Source of the DNA: Methylobacterium cerastii
GTDB lineage: Bacteria > Pseudomonadota > Alphaproteobacteria > Rhizobiales > Beijerinckiaceae
DNA length: 64,000 nt
Direction of reading: 5' to 3'
Assembly: GCF_022179125.1 (NCBI RefSeq)
Contig: NZ_BPQG01000068.1
Span: forward strand, 1-64,000
Shown: positions 34,913-43,575 of the stretch, in pieces
Numbering within the stretch: the first letter of the stretch is position 1
Layout of the letters: each line of letters begins with the position of its first letter
Translations under genes and position numbers: made by a program
Notes under the pieces: generated by a model
Databases searched by the model: none
What the model was told of the DNA's origin: nothing
Seen by the model: the letters and a program-made list of their open reading frames with translations, nothing else

Positions 34913-34939
34913 CCCCGCGGCGCGCGGCGCGCCGCGGGG
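34913..34939 (+). promoter_or_regulatory. Intercistronic hairpin after the binding protein gene
   Basis: CCCCGCGGCGC (34913-34923) pairs perfectly with GCGCCGCGGGG (34929-34939), with a 5-nt loop. Placed between the binding-protein gene and the first permease gene, it may stabilise or partly terminate the transcript so that more binding protein than permease is made, as in many ABC operons. The function is inferred. Confidence 0.55.
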
Positions 34940-34965
34940 TCGGAACAGGCGATGGCTGAGTTGCG

Positions 34966-35853
34966 ATGACCACGATCTTCGGCGTTCCGATGCAGGCGCT
35001 GTTCGGCCAGCTCCTGCTCGGCCTGATCAACGGCTCGTTCTACGCGATCCTCAGCCTCGGGCTGGCGATCATCTTCGGGCTCCTGAACATCATCAACTTC
35101 GCCCACGGGGCGCTGTACATGATGGGCGCCTTCGTCGCCTGGATGCTGCTCAACTACCTCGGGGTGAACTACTGGTGGGCGCTGGGGCTCGCGCCGCTGA
35201 TCGTCGGCGCCTTCGGCATCGTGCTGGAGCGGGTGCTGATCGCGCGGCTGTACAAGCTCGACCACCTCTACGGCCTGCTGCTCACCTTCGGCATGGCACT
35301 GATCATCCAGGGGCTGTTCCGCAACTCCTACGGCGTCTCGGGCCTGCCCTACGCGATCCCGCCGGAACTGTCGGGCGGCCAGCGCCTGCCGTTCATGTTC
35401 CTGCCGAACTACCGCGCCTGGGTCGTGGTCGCATCGCTGGCCGTGTGCCTGGCCACCTGGCTCGTCATCGAGAAGACCAAGCTCGGCTCGTACCTGCGCG
35501 CGGCCACCGAGAACCCGACGCTGGTCCAGGCCTTCGGCGTCAACGTGCCCCTGTTCCTGACCCTGACCTACGGGTTCGGCGTCGCGCTCGCGGGCTTCGC
35601 CGGGGTGCTCGCCGCGCCGATCTACTCGGTCAACCCCAACATGGGCGCCGACATCATCATCGTGGTCTTCGCCGTGGTGGTGATCGGCGGCATGGGCTCG
35701 ATCCTCGGCTCGGTCATCACCGGCTTCGGCCTCGGGCTGATCGAGGGGCTGACCAAGGTGTTCTACCCCGAGGCCTCGGCCACCGTGATCTTCGTGATCA
35801 TGGTGCTGGTGCTGCTGGTGAAGCCCGCCGGCCTGTTCGGTCGGACGGCATGA
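34966..35853 (+). CDS. ABC transporter permease (LivH-like)
   Basis: A 295-residue inner-membrane permease of the HAAT family, with about eight hydrophobic helices (for example FYAILSLGLAIIFGLLNIIN and IIIVVFAVVVIGGMGSILGS). Family markers include NFAHGALYMMGAF and a GMGSI.GS.ITGF.LG block near the C-terminus that contacts the ATPase. Length is normal. It is followed after 24 bp by the second permease. It forms the channel with the LivM-like partner and is driven by the two ATPases encoded upstream. Confidence 0.93.
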   Translation: MTTIFGVPMQALFGQLLLGLINGSFYAILSLGLAIIFGLLNIINFAHGALYMMGAFVAWMLLNYLGVNYWWALGLAPLIVGAFGIVLERVLIARLYKLDHLYGLLLTFGMALIIQGLFRNSYGVSGLPYAIPPELSGGQRLPFMFLPNYRAWVVVASLAVCLATWLVIEKTKLGSYLRAATENPTLVQAFGVNVPLFLTLTYGFGVALAGFAGVLAAPIYSVNPNMGADIIIVVFAVVVIGGMGSILGSVITGFGLGLIEGLTKVFYPEASATVIFVIMVLVLLVKPAGLFGRTA

Positions 35854-35877
35854 TCCTCTTCGCGACAGGGCTCTGAC

Positions 35878-36873
35878 ATGGCCGACACCGCCGCCATCGC
35901 GTCCGTGGACGCCGCCCCGATCCTGCCGGCGCTGTCCGAGGGTCGGGACGTGCGCGCCCTGCACCGCAAGATCATGCTCGGCATCGCCGTGTTCCTCGCG
36001 GTGGCGCCGTTCGTGCTCTACCCCGTCTTCCTGATGAAGGTGCTGTGCTTCGGGCTGTTCGCGCTCGCGTTCAACCTATTGCTCGGCTACGGCGGCCTGC
36101 TCTCCTTCGGGCACGCCGCCTATTTCGGCATGGCGAGCTACCTCTGCGCCTACGCGGCCAAGGTCTGGGGGCTGACCCCGGAGCTCGCGATCCTCTGCGG
36201 CACGCTGACGGCGGCGCTGCTCGGGTTGGTGTTCGGGGCGCTGGCGATCCGGCGCCAGGGCATCTACTTCTCGATGATCACGCTGGCGCTCGCGCAGATG
36301 GCGTTCTTCTTCTCGCTCCAGGCCAAGTTCACCGGCGGCGAGGACGGGATCCAGGCGGTGCCGCGCGGCGCCCTGTTCGGCACGATCAGCCTCGCCGACG
36401 ACCGGGCGCTCTACGGCCTCGTGGCCGTGGTGTTCCTCGGCGGCCTGCTGCTGATCTACCGCATCATCCACTCGCCGTTCGGGCAGGTGCTGAAGGCGAT
36501 TCGCGACAACGAGCCCCGCGCGATCTCGCTCGGCTACCGGGTGAACCAGTACAAGCTCGCGGTGTTCGTGCTCTCGGCGACGCTCGCCGGGCTCGCCGGC
36601 TCCACCAAGGCGATCGTGTTCCAGCTCGCCTCGCTCACCGACGTGCATTGGGCGATGTCGGGCGAGGTGGTGCTGATGACGCTGGTCGGCGGCATGGGCA
36701 CCGTGTTCGGGCCGATCGTCGGCGCGCTGGTGATCGTCACGATGGAGACCTACCTCGCGCAGTTCGGCGCCTGGGTCACGATCATCCAGGGCGTGGTCTT
36801 CGTGCTCTGCGTGCTGCTGTTCCGCGAGGGCATCGTCGGCCTCGTCGCGCGGATCGCCCGGCGCCCGCTGTGA
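35878..36873 (+). CDS. ABC transporter permease (LivM-like)
   Basis: A 331-residue second permease. Hydrophobic helices start at about residue 35 (LGIAVFLAVAPFVLYPVFLM). LivM markers: FALAFNLLLGYGGLLSFGHA, YFSMITLALAQMAFFF, AIRDNEPRAISLGYR (cytoplasmic loop contacting the ATPase) and LMTLVGGMGTVFGPIVGAL. Its stop codon (TGA 36871-36873) overlaps the GTG start of the acyl-CoA ligase, so transporter and ligase are translationally coupled. Confidence 0.93.
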   Translation: MADTAAIASVDAAPILPALSEGRDVRALHRKIMLGIAVFLAVAPFVLYPVFLMKVLCFGLFALAFNLLLGYGGLLSFGHAAYFGMASYLCAYAAKVWGLTPELAILCGTLTAALLGLVFGALAIRRQGIYFSMITLALAQMAFFFSLQAKFTGGEDGIQAVPRGALFGTISLADDRALYGLVAVVFLGGLLLIYRIIHSPFGQVLKAIRDNEPRAISLGYRVNQYKLAVFVLSATLAGLAGSTKAIVFQLASLTDVHWAMSGEVVLMTLVGGMGTVFGPIVGALVIVTMETYLAQFGAWVTIIQGVVFVLCVLLFREGIVGLVARIARRPL

Positions 36874-38513
36874 GCCTGGGCGGCCGAGGGAACCGGGGGG
36901 AGGGCGGGCGCGCGAGCCCGTTCGAGACCGGGCTCGACCGCTCGGCCGCCAACCACGTGGCGCTCACCCCCGTGAGCTTCCTGGCGCGCGCCGCCGACGC
37001 CTTCGCCGACCGGATCGCGGTGATCGACGGCGACCGGCGCCTGACCTACCGCGACCTCGACGCCCGTTGCCGCCGCCTCGCTTCGGCACTGCGGGGGCGC
37101 GGCGTCGGCCGGCTCGACACCGTGGCGATCCTGGCCGGCAACGTGCCCGCGATGATCGAGGCGCACTTCGCCGTGCCGATGCTCGGCGCAGTGCTGAACC
37201 CGCTCAACACCCGCCTCGACGCGGCGACGCTCGCCGCCTCGCTGGCGCATGGCGAGGCGCGGGCGCTGATCGTCGACGCGCCGTTCCGGGCGCTCGCCGA
37301 AGAGGCGTTCGAAGCCCTCCCGGAGCCGATCCTGGTGATCGCCGTGGACGATCCCGGCGGCGGCCTCGCCTACGAGGACCTGCTCGCGGAGGGCGACCCG
37401 GACTTCGCCGGGCCGGGGCCGGACGACGAGTGGCAGTCGCTCTGCCTGCTCTACACCTCGGGCACCACCGGGGACCCGAAGGGCGCGGTCTACAGCCACC
37501 GCGGCGCCTACCTTCAGGCGCTCGGCAACGCCCTCGCCTTCGGGCTCTCGGCCGACAGCGTCTACCTCTGGACGCTGCCGATGTTCCACTGCAGCGGCTG
37601 GTCGTACCCCTGGGCGGTGGTGGCGGCCGGCGGCACGCAGGTCTGCCTGCGCAAGGTCGAGCCGGCCGCGATCTACCGGGCGATCGCCGAGCAGGGCGTC
37701 ACGCATCTCTGCGGCGCGCCGATCGTGCTGTCGATGATCGTCGACGCGCCGGACGCCGTGCGCGTGCCGTTCCCGCAACGCGTGCGCTGCGCCACCGGGG
37801 GCGCGGCGCCGCCCTCGACGGTGATCGCGGCGATGGAGGCGCTCGGCTTCGCGGTGACCCACCTCTACGGCGCCACCGAGAGCTACGGCCCGGCGACGAT
37901 CTGCGTGCCCGGCCCCGACTGGGACGCGCTCGCGCCGGCCGAGCGCCACGGCCGCATGGCCCGCCAGGGCGTGGCGCTGCCGACCGTCGCGGCCGCCCGC
38001 GTCGTCGATCCCGCGACGCTGGCGCCGGTGCCGCGCGACGGCGCCACGGTCGGCGAGATCGGCTTGCGCGGCAACACGGTGATGAAGGGCTACCTGAAGA
38101 ACCCCGAGGCGACGGCGGCGACGCTCGGCGCCGGCTGGTACCTGTCGGGCGACCTCGCGGTGCAGCACCCCGACGGGCAGATCGAGATCAAGGACCGCGC
38201 CAAGGACATCATCATCTCCGGCGGGGAGAACATCTCCAGCCTCGAGATCGAGGAGGTTCTGACGCGGCACCCCGCGGTGATGCTCGCGGCCGTGGTGGCG
38301 CAGCCCGACGCCACCTGGGGCGAGAGCCCCTGCGCCTTCCTCGAGCTGAAGGCCGGTGCGCCGCAGCCGAGCGAGGCGGACGTCGTCGCGTTCTGCCGGG
38401 CCGGGCTCGCCCGCTTCAAGGTGCCGAAGCGGATCGTGTTCGGCCCCCTGCCGAAGACCGCCACCGGCAAGATCCAGAAGTTCGTGCTGCGCGAGCAGGC
38501 CCGCGCTCTTTAG
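36870..38513 (+). CDS. AMP-forming acyl-CoA ligase coupled to the ABC transporter
   Basis: A 547-residue ANL-superfamily ligase that should activate a carboxylic acid to its CoA thioester through an acyl-adenylate. Motifs: LLYTSGTTGDPKGAVYSHRG (P-loop), LPMFHCSGWSYPWAV, HLYGATESYG (A5), GWYLSGDLAVQHPDGQIEIK (A7, A8), and the C-terminal lysine in LPKTATGKIQKFVLR. This pattern is closest to medium-chain/DmdB-type ligases. GTG 36870 overlaps the permease stop (GTGA). The coupling suggests that the imported substrate is an organic acid trapped as a CoA ester. The N-terminal 12 residues are Gly/Arg-rich and not conserved, so a later start is possible. Confidence 0.88.
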   Translation: MSLGGRGNRGEGGRASPFETGLDRSAANHVALTPVSFLARAADAFADRIAVIDGDRRLTYRDLDARCRRLASALRGRGVGRLDTVAILAGNVPAMIEAHFAVPMLGAVLNPLNTRLDAATLAASLAHGEARALIVDAPFRALAEEAFEALPEPILVIAVDDPGGGLAYEDLLAEGDPDFAGPGPDDEWQSLCLLYTSGTTGDPKGAVYSHRGAYLQALGNALAFGLSADSVYLWTLPMFHCSGWSYPWAVVAAGGTQVCLRKVEPAAIYRAIAEQGVTHLCGAPIVLSMIVDAPDAVRVPFPQRVRCATGGAAPPSTVIAAMEALGFAVTHLYGATESYGPATICVPGPDWDALAPAERHGRMARQGVALPTVAAARVVDPATLAPVPRDGATVGEIGLRGNTVMKGYLKNPEATAATLGAGWYLSGDLAVQHPDGQIEIKDRAKDIIISGGENISSLEIEEVLTRHPAVMLAAVVAQPDATWGESPCAFLELKAGAPQPSEADVVAFCRAGLARFKVPKRIVFGPLPKTATGKIQKFVLREQARAL

Positions 38514-39048
38514 GATCTCACAGGCTCTCATGGGTCGGAACCCGCGAGGTCCGGCGGAAAGCCCCTCCTGCCGTCACCTGCCGTATGCGCGCATCTCGCC
38601 ACGCATCTTGAAGGAGTTGCGGGTCCCCTCTCCCGTTCGGGCAGGGCGATCGCCGATGGCGATCGGCTCTTCGGAAACCCGCGGGCAGCACCTTCGTCAT
38701 CCCGGGGCCGCGCAGCGGAGCCCGGGATCCGGAAACGCAGGTCGCGCAGGACCTTGCACGGTCGGCGGCTCTGGATTCCGGGCTCGCCTGCGGCGCCCCG
38801 GAATGACGGCGTGGTGCCATCTACGATCGCCCTGCCGTGGGGACGGGGCCGCGCCGTGCTCCGCATGATCGGTCCGGGCCGGGCTCGCCGACAGGTGTGG
38901 ATCCGATGGCGGCGGTCGCTGGGGCCGGACCCTGAAGGCGAGATCATCGCGGGCTGGTGGACGCCGTGCGAAACACGCGGACATGGTCGTTACGCTTCGT
39001 TAACCATCCGCTCGCCATCCTGTGCACTTCAAGCCGGGAGCGAACGTG
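38514..39048. other. Gene-free stretch with palindromic repeat
   Basis: No supported gene in 535 bp. The centre is occupied by the palindromic repeat at 38696-38807, with shorter repeat-like and low-information sequence on both sides. Confidence 0.5.
38696..38807. repeat. Palindromic 'GTCATcCCGGGGC' repeat
   Basis: GTCATCCCGGGGCCGCGCAG at 38696 is the imperfect inverse of the right end, GCGGCGCCCCGGAATGAC (to 38807). The arms also share AGCCCGG.ATCC.GA with TC.GGAT.CCGGGCT, leaving about 45 bp between. This kind of dispersed palindrome beginning and ending with GTCAT/ATGAC is widespread in alphaproteobacterial intergenic regions. Only one copy lies in this window. Confidence 0.7.
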
Positions 39049-39414
39049 GTGACCAAGACCCTGACCCTCAGCTTCGACGACCCCACCGCCGAGTGCCCGC
39101 TGCCGCCGGACGCGCTCGGCCGCATCTCCCGCGCCGACCCGGAGACGGTGTCGGCGATGGTCTGCGAGATCCCCGAGGCGACCCGCGCGCGGCTCGCGGT
39201 CTACCTCTACGGCCGCAGCCACACCCACGAGCTCGGCATCCGGATCGCGGCCACCTGCGACGGTGCCGTGCTGCGCCGGGCCGCCGGCCTCGTCGGCAAC
39301 ACCCTCTACGACCTGTCGCGCCGGCCCTACGCGCCCCCGAGCTACGGCAGCCACCGCGCGTCGGGCAGCCGGATCAGCCTCGGCGGACCGCGCCTCGACA
39401 GCCGTCGCGCCTGA
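39049..39414 (+). CDS. Hypothetical protein
   Basis: A 121-residue protein from GTG 39049, with GGGAG upstream; an ATG at 39022 would add 9 residues and has no ribosome site. The sequence LTLSFDDPTAECPLPPDALG, then ARLAVYLYGRSHTHELGIRI and AATCDGAVLRRAAGLVGNTL, appears to be a compact alpha/beta protein with a basic disordered tail. No known family. The codon usage resembles its neighbours. Confidence 0.6.
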   Translation: MTKTLTLSFDDPTAECPLPPDALGRISRADPETVSAMVCEIPEATRARLAVYLYGRSHTHELGIRIAATCDGAVLRRAAGLVGNTLYDLSRRPYAPPSYGSHRASGSRISLGGPRLDSRRA

Positions 39415-39460
39415 ATCCGCGGGACGTGGTAGGCACGGCCCCTCTTCGAGGGATGCCGGC

Positions 39461-39889
39461 ATGTCGTGGATCAGCCTCACCCGGTTGCGGCTTCGCGGCT
39501 GGCGCTTCGTGCCCGGGTTCGCGTGGTACGCGGTCCGGTCGAGCCGCCAGGCCGCCAAGGCCGCCGGCTACCTCGACGGCGCGCTGCTCAACGACGCCAA
39601 GCTGACCTTCTGGACCGTGACCGCCTGGGCCGACGAGGCGGCGATGCGCGCCTACGTTCTGTCCGGCGACCACCGCGCGGCGATGGGAAAGCTCAGCCGC
39701 TGGTGCGACGAGGCCTCCGTCGCCCACTGGAACGGGACCGGCCTGCCGGACTGGGCGGAAGCCGACCGGCGGATGCGCGAGACCGGGCGGCCCTCCAAGG
39801 TCCGCCACCCGTCGCCGGTCCACGCCGCGCTCGCCTACGCTCCGCCGCGCACCACGCGCGGCGGCCGCCTCCCGCCCGCAGCCGGCTGA
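39461..39889 (+). CDS. DUF3291-like / heme-degrading-monooxygenase-fold protein
   Basis: A 142-residue protein. ISLTRLRLRGWRFVPGFAWY, then KLTFWTVTAWADEAAMRAYV and GDHRAAMGKLSRWCDEASVA, match the ferredoxin-like (dimeric alpha/beta barrel) pattern of DUF3291 and spheroidene-monooxygenase-like proteins, where W.D...M..Y..SG.H...M is the usual signature. Catalytic activity is not established. The C-terminal 30 residues are basic and probably disordered. It is convergent with the acyl-CoA ligase that ends at 39900. Confidence 0.6.
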   Translation: MSWISLTRLRLRGWRFVPGFAWYAVRSSRQAAKAAGYLDGALLNDAKLTFWTVTAWADEAAMRAYVLSGDHRAAMGKLSRWCDEASVAHWNGTGLPDWAEADRRMRETGRPSKVRHPSPVHAALAYAPPRTTRGGRLPPAAG

Positions 39890-39899
39890 GCCGGACGGG

Positions 39900-41636
39900 T
39901 CAGCCCGGCTTCCGCTCGTCGCCCTTGAGTTCCGCAAAATCGGATTGCGCGAAGGCCAGGCCCCGGAACGGGTCGTCGGCGGTGCCGTCGTGCTCCAGGC
40001 GGCAGAGCTGGACCCGGCGGATCTTGCCGGAGATGGTCTTGGGCAGCTCCGCGACGAACTCGATCGCGCGCAGGCGCTTGAACGTCGCGAGCCGGGCGTT
40101 GGTGAAGCGGAAGATGTCCAGCGCGGTCTCCCGCGTCGCCTCCGCGCCGCCGACGAGCGACACGTAGGCCTTCGGGATCGTGTAGCGGATCGCGTCCGGC
40201 GCCGGCACCACCGCGGCCTCGGCCACCGCCGGATGCTCGATCAGCACGCTCTCCAGCTCGAACGGGCTGATGCGATAGCCGGACGACTTGAACACGTCGT
40301 CGGCGCGCCCGACGAAGGTCAGCGTCCCGTCCGGCTCGACGAAGGCGACGTCGCCGGTGCGGTAGAGCGGCCCGTCCGCGCCGGAGAGGTGGCCTGCGCC
40401 GTCGTCGTAGCCCTGCATCAGGCCGGCCGGTCGGTCGGCGCCGAGCGCCAGGCAGACCTCGCCCTCGGTGGCCGGCCGGTCGTCGATGTCGAGGATGCGG
40501 ACCGTGTAGCCCGGCAGCGGCCGGCCCATGGCGCCCGGCTTCACCGTCTGGCCGGGCGTGTTGGCGACCTGCGCCGTGGTCTCGGTCTGGCCGTAGCCGT
40601 CGCGGATGGTCAGGCCCCAGGCGTCGCGCACCCGCTCGATCACCTCCGGGTTGAGCGGCTCGCCGGCGGCGCACACCTCGCGCAGCGCCAGGTCGTGCCC
40701 GGTCAGGTCCTCCTGGATCATCAGCCGCCACACCGTTGGCGGCGCGCACAGCGTGGTGACGCGGCAGCGGGCGAGCACCGCCAGCAGGGCGGTGGCCGAG
40801 AACGGCGCCTGGTTGACCACGAACACGGTGGCGCCCGCGTTCCAGGGGGCGAAGATCGAGGACCAGGCGTGCTTGGCCCAGCCGGGCGAGGAGACGTTGC
40901 AGTGGACGTCGCCCGGCTGCAGCCCGAGCCAGTACATGGTCGAGAGGCTGCCGACCGGATACGAGCGGTGGCTGTGCCGGACCAGCTTCGGCTTCGCCGT
41001 GGTCCCCGAGGTGAAGTACAGCAGGAACGGGTCGTCGGCCCCGGTCTCCGCGTCGGGCGCGAACGTGTCGGCTTGCGAGAACGCCGCCGCGTAGGCGTGC
41101 CAGCCCGGCGCGTCCGGCCCGGTCGTCAAGCGCACGACCGATCCCATGTCGAGGCTCGCGGAGTCGAGGCCCGCGAATTTCGGCACCTGATCGGGCCCGG
41201 CCACGATCAGCCGCGGCCGTCCGCGCTCCAGGCGGTCGGCGAGTTCGCCGTCGGTGAGCAGCGTGGTCGCCGGGATCACGATCGCCCCGAGCTTCATCGC
41301 CGCCAGCATCGTCTCCCACAGGGCCGGCACGTTGCCGAGCAGCAGCAGCAGGGTATCGCCGCGCCGCAGGCCCAGCGACCGCAGGTGGTTGGCGACCTGG
41401 TTCGAGCGCCGGCTCATCTCGGAGAACGAGATCCGGGTCTCCACCCCCGAGGCCGCGTCGACGATCCACAGGGCCGTCCGGTCGCGGCTTTCCGGGTCGG
41501 TCGCGAGGCCGGCGTCGAACCAGTCGAGCGCCCAGTTGAACACCGTCTCGTCCGGCCATCGGAAGCCCGCATAGGCCGCCGCGTAATCGGTGCGGTGGGC
41601 CAGCAGAAGGTTGCGGGCTTCGCGAAAGCTCGGCAT
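39900..41636 (-). CDS. AMP-forming acyl-CoA ligase (AcsM/medium-chain type)
   Basis: A 578-residue ANL-family ligase forming acyl-CoA from a carboxylate, ATP and CoA. Motifs: LLYFTSGTTAKPKLVRHSHR (P-loop), SSPGWAKHAWSSIFAPWNAG, IRDGYGQTETTAQVAN (A5), LYRTGDVAFVEPDGTLTFVG (A7/A8), DVFKSSGYRISPFELE and the catalytic lysine in LPKTISGKIRRVQL. This resembles xenobiotic/medium-chain or short-branched acyl-CoA synthetases. It is the last gene of the leftward valine-degradation set, 120 bp beyond the enoyl-CoA hydratase. It could feed free isobutyrate or similar branched acids into that pathway; substrate not proven. Confidence 0.88.
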   Translation of the reverse strand: MPSFREARNLLLAHRTDYAAAYAGFRWPDETVFNWALDWFDAGLATDPESRDRTALWIVDAASGVETRISFSEMSRRSNQVANHLRSLGLRRGDTLLLLLGNVPALWETMLAAMKLGAIVIPATTLLTDGELADRLERGRPRLIVAGPDQVPKFAGLDSASLDMGSVVRLTTGPDAPGWHAYAAAFSQADTFAPDAETGADDPFLLYFTSGTTAKPKLVRHSHRSYPVGSLSTMYWLGLQPGDVHCNVSSPGWAKHAWSSIFAPWNAGATVFVVNQAPFSATALLAVLARCRVTTLCAPPTVWRLMIQEDLTGHDLALREVCAAGEPLNPEVIERVRDAWGLTIRDGYGQTETTAQVANTPGQTVKPGAMGRPLPGYTVRILDIDDRPATEGEVCLALGADRPAGLMQGYDDGAGHLSGADGPLYRTGDVAFVEPDGTLTFVGRADDVFKSSGYRISPFELESVLIEHPAVAEAAVVPAPDAIRYTIPKAYVSLVGGAEATRETALDIFRFTNARLATFKRLRAIEFVAELPKTISGKIRRVQLCRLEHDGTADDPFRGLAFAQSDFAELKGDERKPG

Positions 41637-41723
41637 CGGCGTTCTCCCTGGATTTTTGGTGGCTGTTCCGTTTTCTTGTTTTTGATCGGTGTTTTACGGA
41701 AACGAGGAACCGGATGCGCCTCT

Positions 41724-41746
41724 CCCTCCCCCTCTGCGGGGGAGGG
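41724..41746 (-). terminator. GC-rich hairpin after the enoyl-CoA hydratase gene
   Basis: CCCTCCCCC (41724-41732) pairs perfectly with GGGGGAGGG (41738-41746) across a TCTGC loop, 11-33 nt beyond the hydratase stop. It may end or attenuate transcription before the ligase gene. It also resembles the CCCTCTCCCC hairpins of the mosaic repeats in this window. Confidence 0.5.
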
Positions 41747-41756
41747 GATGGCGGCC

Positions 41757-42581
41757 CTACCCGTGCGTGAACTTGGCCGCGCGCTTCTCGACGAAGGCGG
41801 CCATGCCCTCCTTCTGGTCCTGCGTGGCGAACATCGCGTGGAACACGCGGCGCTCGAAGCGGACGCCCTCGGTGAGCGTGGTCTCGTAGGCGCGGTTGAC
41901 CGCCTCCTTGGTCATCATCGCGATCGGCTTCGACATGCCGGCGATGGTCTCGGCGACTCGCATCGCCTCCTCCACCAGCCCGTCGGCGGGGACGACCCGC
42001 GAGACCAGGCCGGCCCGCTCGGCCTCGGCCGCATCCATCATCCGGCCGGTCAGGCACATCTCCATCGCCTTGGCCTTGCCGACGAACCGGGTCAGCCGCT
42101 GGCTGCCGCCGATGCCGGGCATCACGCCGAGCTTGATCTCCGGCTGGCCGAACTGGGCGGTGTCGGCGGCCAGGATCAGGTCGCACATCATCGCGAGCTC
42201 GCAGCCGCCGCCGAGCGCGAAGCCCGCCACCGCCGCGACGATCGGAATCCGCAGGGCGGTGAAGCGCTCCCAGTCGGCGAAGCGATCGCCGGCATACATC
42301 TCGGCATAGGTGGCGCTCTGCATCTCCTTGATGTCGGCGCCGGCGGCGAAGGCCTTGGCCGACCCTGTGATCACGATGCAGCCGATCCCCGGGTCGGCGT
42401 CGGCGGCGCTCGCCGCCGCGATCAGCTCGCGGGTGAGCTGGGCATTGATCGCGTTCAGCGCCTTCGGCCGGTTCAGGGTGATCAGGCGGACGCGGCCCCG
42501 CGTCTCGGTGAGGATCGTCGAATCCCCGGTCGCATGGTCTTGCCCGGTCGCATGGTCTTGCCCGGTCGAATGGTCTTGCAT
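41757..42581 (-). CDS. Enoyl-CoA hydratase (crotonase)
   Basis: A 274-residue crotonase. The two catalytic glutamates are both present: in [18 protein letters not shown] and in [20 protein letters not shown]. The CoA-binding [11 protein letters not shown] and oxyanion segments are intact. In this setting it probably hydrates methacrylyl-CoA to 3-hydroxyisobutyryl-CoA. The N-terminus carries three copies of DH(A/S)TGQ-type hexapeptide encoded by an 18-bp tandem repeat (about 42531-42581), ahead of the conserved domain, so this tail is a local expansion. ATG 42581 lies 2 bp after the mmsB stop with AGGAGG inside the mmsB end. Confidence 0.92.
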   Translation of the reverse strand: MQDHSTGQDHATGQDHATGDSTILTETRGRVRLITLNRPKALNAINAQLTRELIAAASAADADPGIGCIVITGSAKAFAAGADIKEMQSATYAEMYAGDRFADWERFTALRIPIVAAVAGFALGGGCELAMMCDLILAADTAQFGQPEIKLGVMPGIGGSQRLTRFVGKAKAMEMCLTGRMMDAAEAERAGLVSRVVPADGLVEEAMRVAETIAGMSKPIAMMTKEAVNRAYETTLTEGVRFERRVFHAMFATQDQKEGMAAFVEKRAAKFTHG

Positions 42582-42583
42582 GG

Positions 42584-43486
42584 TCAGGCCTCCTCGCTCG
42601 GTCCGCGCAGCATCCGGATGATCGCCGAGAAGTCCTCGCCGCCATGGCCGGCCTCGCCGAACGTCGCGTAGAGCCGCTCTGCCTCGGCGCCGAGCGGCGT
42701 CGCGGCGCCGGCGGCCGCCGCGGCTTCCTGGGCGAGCCGCAGGTCCTTCAGCATCAGGGCGGCGGCGAAGCCCGGCTTGTAGCCGGTGTTGGCGGGCGAG
42801 GTCGGCACCGGTCCCGGCACCGGGCAATAGGTGGTGAGCGACCAGCACTGCCCGGACGAGACCGAGGCCACGTCGAACAGCGCCTGCTGCGAGAGCCCGA
42901 GCTTCTCGCCGAGCGCGAAGGCCTCGCACACGCCGATCATCGAGATGCCGAGGATCATGTTGTTGCAGATCTTGGCGGCCTGGCCGGCGCCCGCCGCGCC
43001 GCAATGGAACACGCTCTTGCCCATGCGCCTCAGGATCGGCTCGGCGGCGGCGAAGGCCTCCTCCGCGCCGCCGGCCATGAAGGTCAGCGTCCCGGCCTTG
43101 GCGCCGCCGGTGCCGCCGGAGACCGGCGCGTCGACGCCCCAGCAGCCGCGCGCCTCGGCGAGCGCGTGGGCCTGGCGGGCGCTCGCGACGTCCACCGTCG
43201 AGGAATCGATCAGGAGCGTGCCGGCGGGAACCGCCTCGACGACCTGCGACCAGACCTCGATCACGTGCCGCCCGGCCGGCAGCATCGTCACCACCACGGC
43301 CGCGCCGTCCACGGCCTCCAGGACCGAGCCGACGATCCCGATCCCCTCGGCCTTCGCGGTCTCCAGCGAGGCCGGGGCGAGGTCGAACCCGCGCACCGAA
43401 TGCCCGGCCCGGACGAGGTTGGCCGCCATCGGGCCGCCCATGTTGCCGAGGCCGACGAAGGCGATGGTTTGGGGCGTCGTGGTCAT
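42584..43486 (-). CDS. mmsB: 3-hydroxyisobutyrate dehydrogenase
   Basis: A 300-residue NAD-dependent dehydrogenase converting 3-hydroxyisobutyrate to methylmalonate semialdehyde in valine catabolism. Features: Rossmann [15 protein letters not shown], the substrate-binding block [19 protein letters not shown], the catalytic lysine in [15 protein letters not shown], and the C-terminal [18 protein letters not shown] that distinguishes this family from other beta-hydroxyacid dehydrogenases. The gene lies between the hydrolase (90-bp gap) and the hydratase (2-bp gap) of the same pathway on the same strand. Confidence 0.94.
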   Translation of the reverse strand: MTTTPQTIAFVGLGNMGGPMAANLVRAGHSVRGFDLAPASLETAKAEGIGIVGSVLEAVDGAAVVVTMLPAGRHVIEVWSQVVEAVPAGTLLIDSSTVDVASARQAHALAEARGCWGVDAPVSGGTGGAKAGTLTFMAGGAEEAFAAAEPILRRMGKSVFHCGAAGAGQAAKICNNMILGISMIGVCEAFALGEKLGLSQQALFDVASVSSGQCWSLTTYCPVPGPVPTSPANTGYKPGFAAALMLKDLRLAQEAAAAAGAATPLGAEAERLYATFGEAGHGGEDFSAIIRMLRGPSEEA

Positions 43487-43575
43487 GGCTCCTCCGGTCG
43501 TGTCTCGCGCGCGGTGCTCCGCGTCGCATCTTGTTTCGTGGCCCTAATCCTCCGCCCGCATCCCGAGGTGCCGCG

